From Henriciella sp. (lineage in GTDB: Bacteria; Pseudomonadota; Alphaproteobacteria; Caulobacterales; Hyphomonadaceae), in assembly GCA_029238175.1 (NCBI GenBank), contig JAQWGO010000084.1, positions 1-35,568 on the forward strand: a stretch of 35,568 nt of DNA, read 5' to 3'. Positions within the stretch are counted from its first letter, which is position 1. Each line of letters starts with the position of its first letter. This document shows positions 34,494 to 35,568 of this stretch, piece after piece. A program made the translations under genes and the position numbers. The notes below the pieces were generated by a model. It did no database searches. It worked only from the letters and a program-made list of their open reading frames with translations, and was not told where the DNA came from.

Positions 34494-35027
34494 ATGAATT
34501 ATGGCGTTCCGCTTCCTCTGCTTTGGCTCTGCGCGCTTGGCGTGTTGATCTACTTTCCTGAGCATGATGCCTTTGTGCAGGTCATTTGCCTTGCCTTCGT
34601 CATTTTGTATCCGTTGTGGCGCGGCATCAAATTCATCTCTGACCGTGAGCTTCTTAGCCAGTTCTTCATGCCGGACGAGAAACCCCTCAATGTCGACAGT
34701 CATGAAGAACGGCGGGAGCGTTTCAAGGCCGCGTTTGAAGCGCGTCAACGCCAATATGAGAAGACTGTACACAGTCGGACCGATGAACGAGCTCGTCAGA
34801 AGGCCGCCAACCCCGAAGCGGCGGCGTCAGCCGAAGCGCGAAGTATGAAACTTAGCGTACTTGGGCTCAAACAAAGCGCTTCGCGTGGCCAAATTAGGTC
34901 AGCCTATCGCAAGCTCGCAAAGAAATATCACCCGGATGTTCATTCTGCTCAAGATGCTAAAGAACAGGCGACCCAGAAAATGCTGAAGATCAACGAAGCC
35001 TATGATTGGTTGTCGGCGAATTCTTAG
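34494..35027 (+). CDS. Membrane-anchored J-domain (DnaJ-like) co-chaperone
   Basis: This 177-residue protein has one or two N-terminal hydrophobic segments (about residues 7-20 and 27-42) followed by a charged helical linker. A C-terminal J domain (about 118-176) carries the HPD motif (His146-Asp148) in KKYHPDVH and the helix II sequence IRSAYRKLAKKYHP. It should stimulate an Hsp70 (DnaK) at the membrane face. It resembles the DjlA-like membrane group only in general layout, with the J domain at the C-terminus. The Shine-Dalgarno sequence is weak. It is convergent with the phosphomannomutase gene, with 54 bases between stops and no clear terminator. Confidence 0.85.
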   Translation: MNYGVPLPLLWLCALGVLIYFPEHDAFVQVICLAFVILYPLWRGIKFISDRELLSQFFMPDEKPLNVDSHEERRERFKAAFEARQRQYEKTVHSRTDERARQKAANPEAAASAEARSMKLSVLGLKQSASRGQIRSAYRKLAKKYHPDVHSAQDAKEQATQKMLKINEAYDWLSANS

Positions 35028-35081
35028 CACCTATCGCTACCCGTTTTGAGTGCTTGCTTCTGGTAACACAGAATGGCTCAC

Positions 35082-35568
35082 CTAAATCTCCTGATTATAA
35101 GCACCAACTTCCGGGTGCTTACCTAGGCGTGGTTTTACTTCATCATGGAAAAGGGCGCGCATGTCGGCTTCGCTGACCATACTTTCAACGACTGTGACGA
35201 GTTCGGGTTTGTTGGAGCTGGCGCGAACCAGAACCCATGATCCATCTTCGAGGGTGACGCGGGCGCCATTCACAGTGTTCACGTCAATAATTTTCCGACC
35301 TAAAATTTCTTGCCCGAGCATGCCCTGATATTCAGCAACCATTTGGTCGATGACGCCATATTTCAGCTCATCATCGCAATGAGGGGACATGGTCAGCGAG
35401 GTGTAAGCGACACCAAGTTCCGACTTGAGGTCAGCCATTGTTTTGTCCGGGTTGCGATCCAGCATTTCCAGGATGGCTTTGGCCGCAATCAACCCGTCAT
35501 CATACCCAAGACCAATCGGTGGGCGGAAGAAGAAGTGACCTGATTTTTCAAACCCTGCCAATGCATCA
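35082..35568 (-). CDS. Phosphomannomutase/phosphoglucomutase, C-terminal part (runs off the window)
   Basis: This is the last 161 or so codons of a longer gene whose 5' end lies beyond the window. It reads on through the window edge as DALAGFEKSGHFFFR, the sugar-binding ExSGH motif of the alpha-D-phosphohexomutase superfamily. GYDDGLIAAKAILEML follows, and the phosphate-binding loop VRASSNKPELVTVVES gives the C-terminal domain 4. The family interconverts mannose-6-P/mannose-1-P or glucose-6-P/glucose-1-P for sugar nucleotide and polysaccharide synthesis. The substrate preference cannot be told from this part. A TTG at 35561 is not a real start because the frame is open to the edge. Confidence 0.9.
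   Translation of the reverse strand, partial: DALAGFEKSGHFFFRPPIGLGYDDGLIAAKAILEMLDRNPDKTMADLKSELGVAYTSLTMSPHCDDELKYGVIDQMVAEYQGMLGQEILGRKIIDVNTVNGARVTLEDGSWVLVRASSNKPELVTVVESMVSEADMRALFHDEVKPRLGKHPEVGAYNQEI

Noticed and set aside
1-35568. CRISPR array, insertion sequence or prophage
   Set aside because: No regularly spaced repeats, no transposase or integrase and no phage structural genes were seen on either strand.

Overview
The window looks like chromosomal DNA of a marine-type alphaproteobacterium, most like the Hyphomonadaceae/Maricaulales or a near relative. This is inferred from the mix of gene families, the LexA box of the alphaproteobacterial form GTTC-N7-GTTC, the Tad-type von Willebrand A (vWA) proteins, the fused indolepyruvate oxidoreductase and the many AAC-type lipobox lipoproteins. 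No similarity search was possible. Base composition and codon use read as even across the window. I see no integrase, transposase, phage genes or CRISPR array, so this is mainly core or stable accessory genome.

Layout. (1) 1-553: the 5' part of a PhoR-like sensor kinase on the minus strand, divergent from a tightly overlapping tripartite RND efflux operon (722-6707: outer-membrane lipoprotein, adaptor, pump). A lipoprotein M13 peptidase and a terminator follow. (2) 9107-11280: a two-gene unit of unknown role, a TPR protein with three C-terminal membrane segments and a classic AAA+ ATPase. (3) 11399-14838: a DUF1801 protein and a thiolase, convergent with a lipoprotein serine hydrolase and an Lrp-type regulator. 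(4) 14968-18426: a large fused indolepyruvate ferredoxin oxidoreductase, divergent from the Lrp gene, then a convergent O-antigen-ligase-like membrane protein. (5) 19685-22758: two tandem Tad-type vWA proteins on the minus strand. The downstream copy is interrupted by an in-frame TGA. (6) 22937-25041: thyA and a convergent Y-family polymerase with a LexA box just before its start. (7) 25125-27782: a small membrane protein and a lipoprotein with an apparent frameshift. (8) 27850-31294: an orphan ClpP-like protease, a CBS-type hybrid histidine kinase and a CoxE-like vWA protein. (9) 31434-35568: tRNA-Arg(ACG), a P1-family peptidase, a lipoprotein gamma-glutamyltransferase, a membrane J-domain protein and the 3' part of a phosphomannomutase/phosphoglucomutase.

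How the genes may work together. Several products act at the envelope: the efflux pump, four intact or nearly intact lipoprotein enzymes or pump parts, the Tad-type surface proteins and the O-antigen-type ligase. The M13 peptidase, gamma-glutamyltransferase and P1 peptidase could together process peptides, but they are not in one operon. The Lrp gene and the oxidoreductase form a likely local regulator-target pair. The least explained parts are the TPR-membrane/AAA+ pair, the two vWA paralogs with unrelated inserts at the same place, and the unknown membrane protein/lipoprotein pair. No gap without a gene is longer than about 180 bases.
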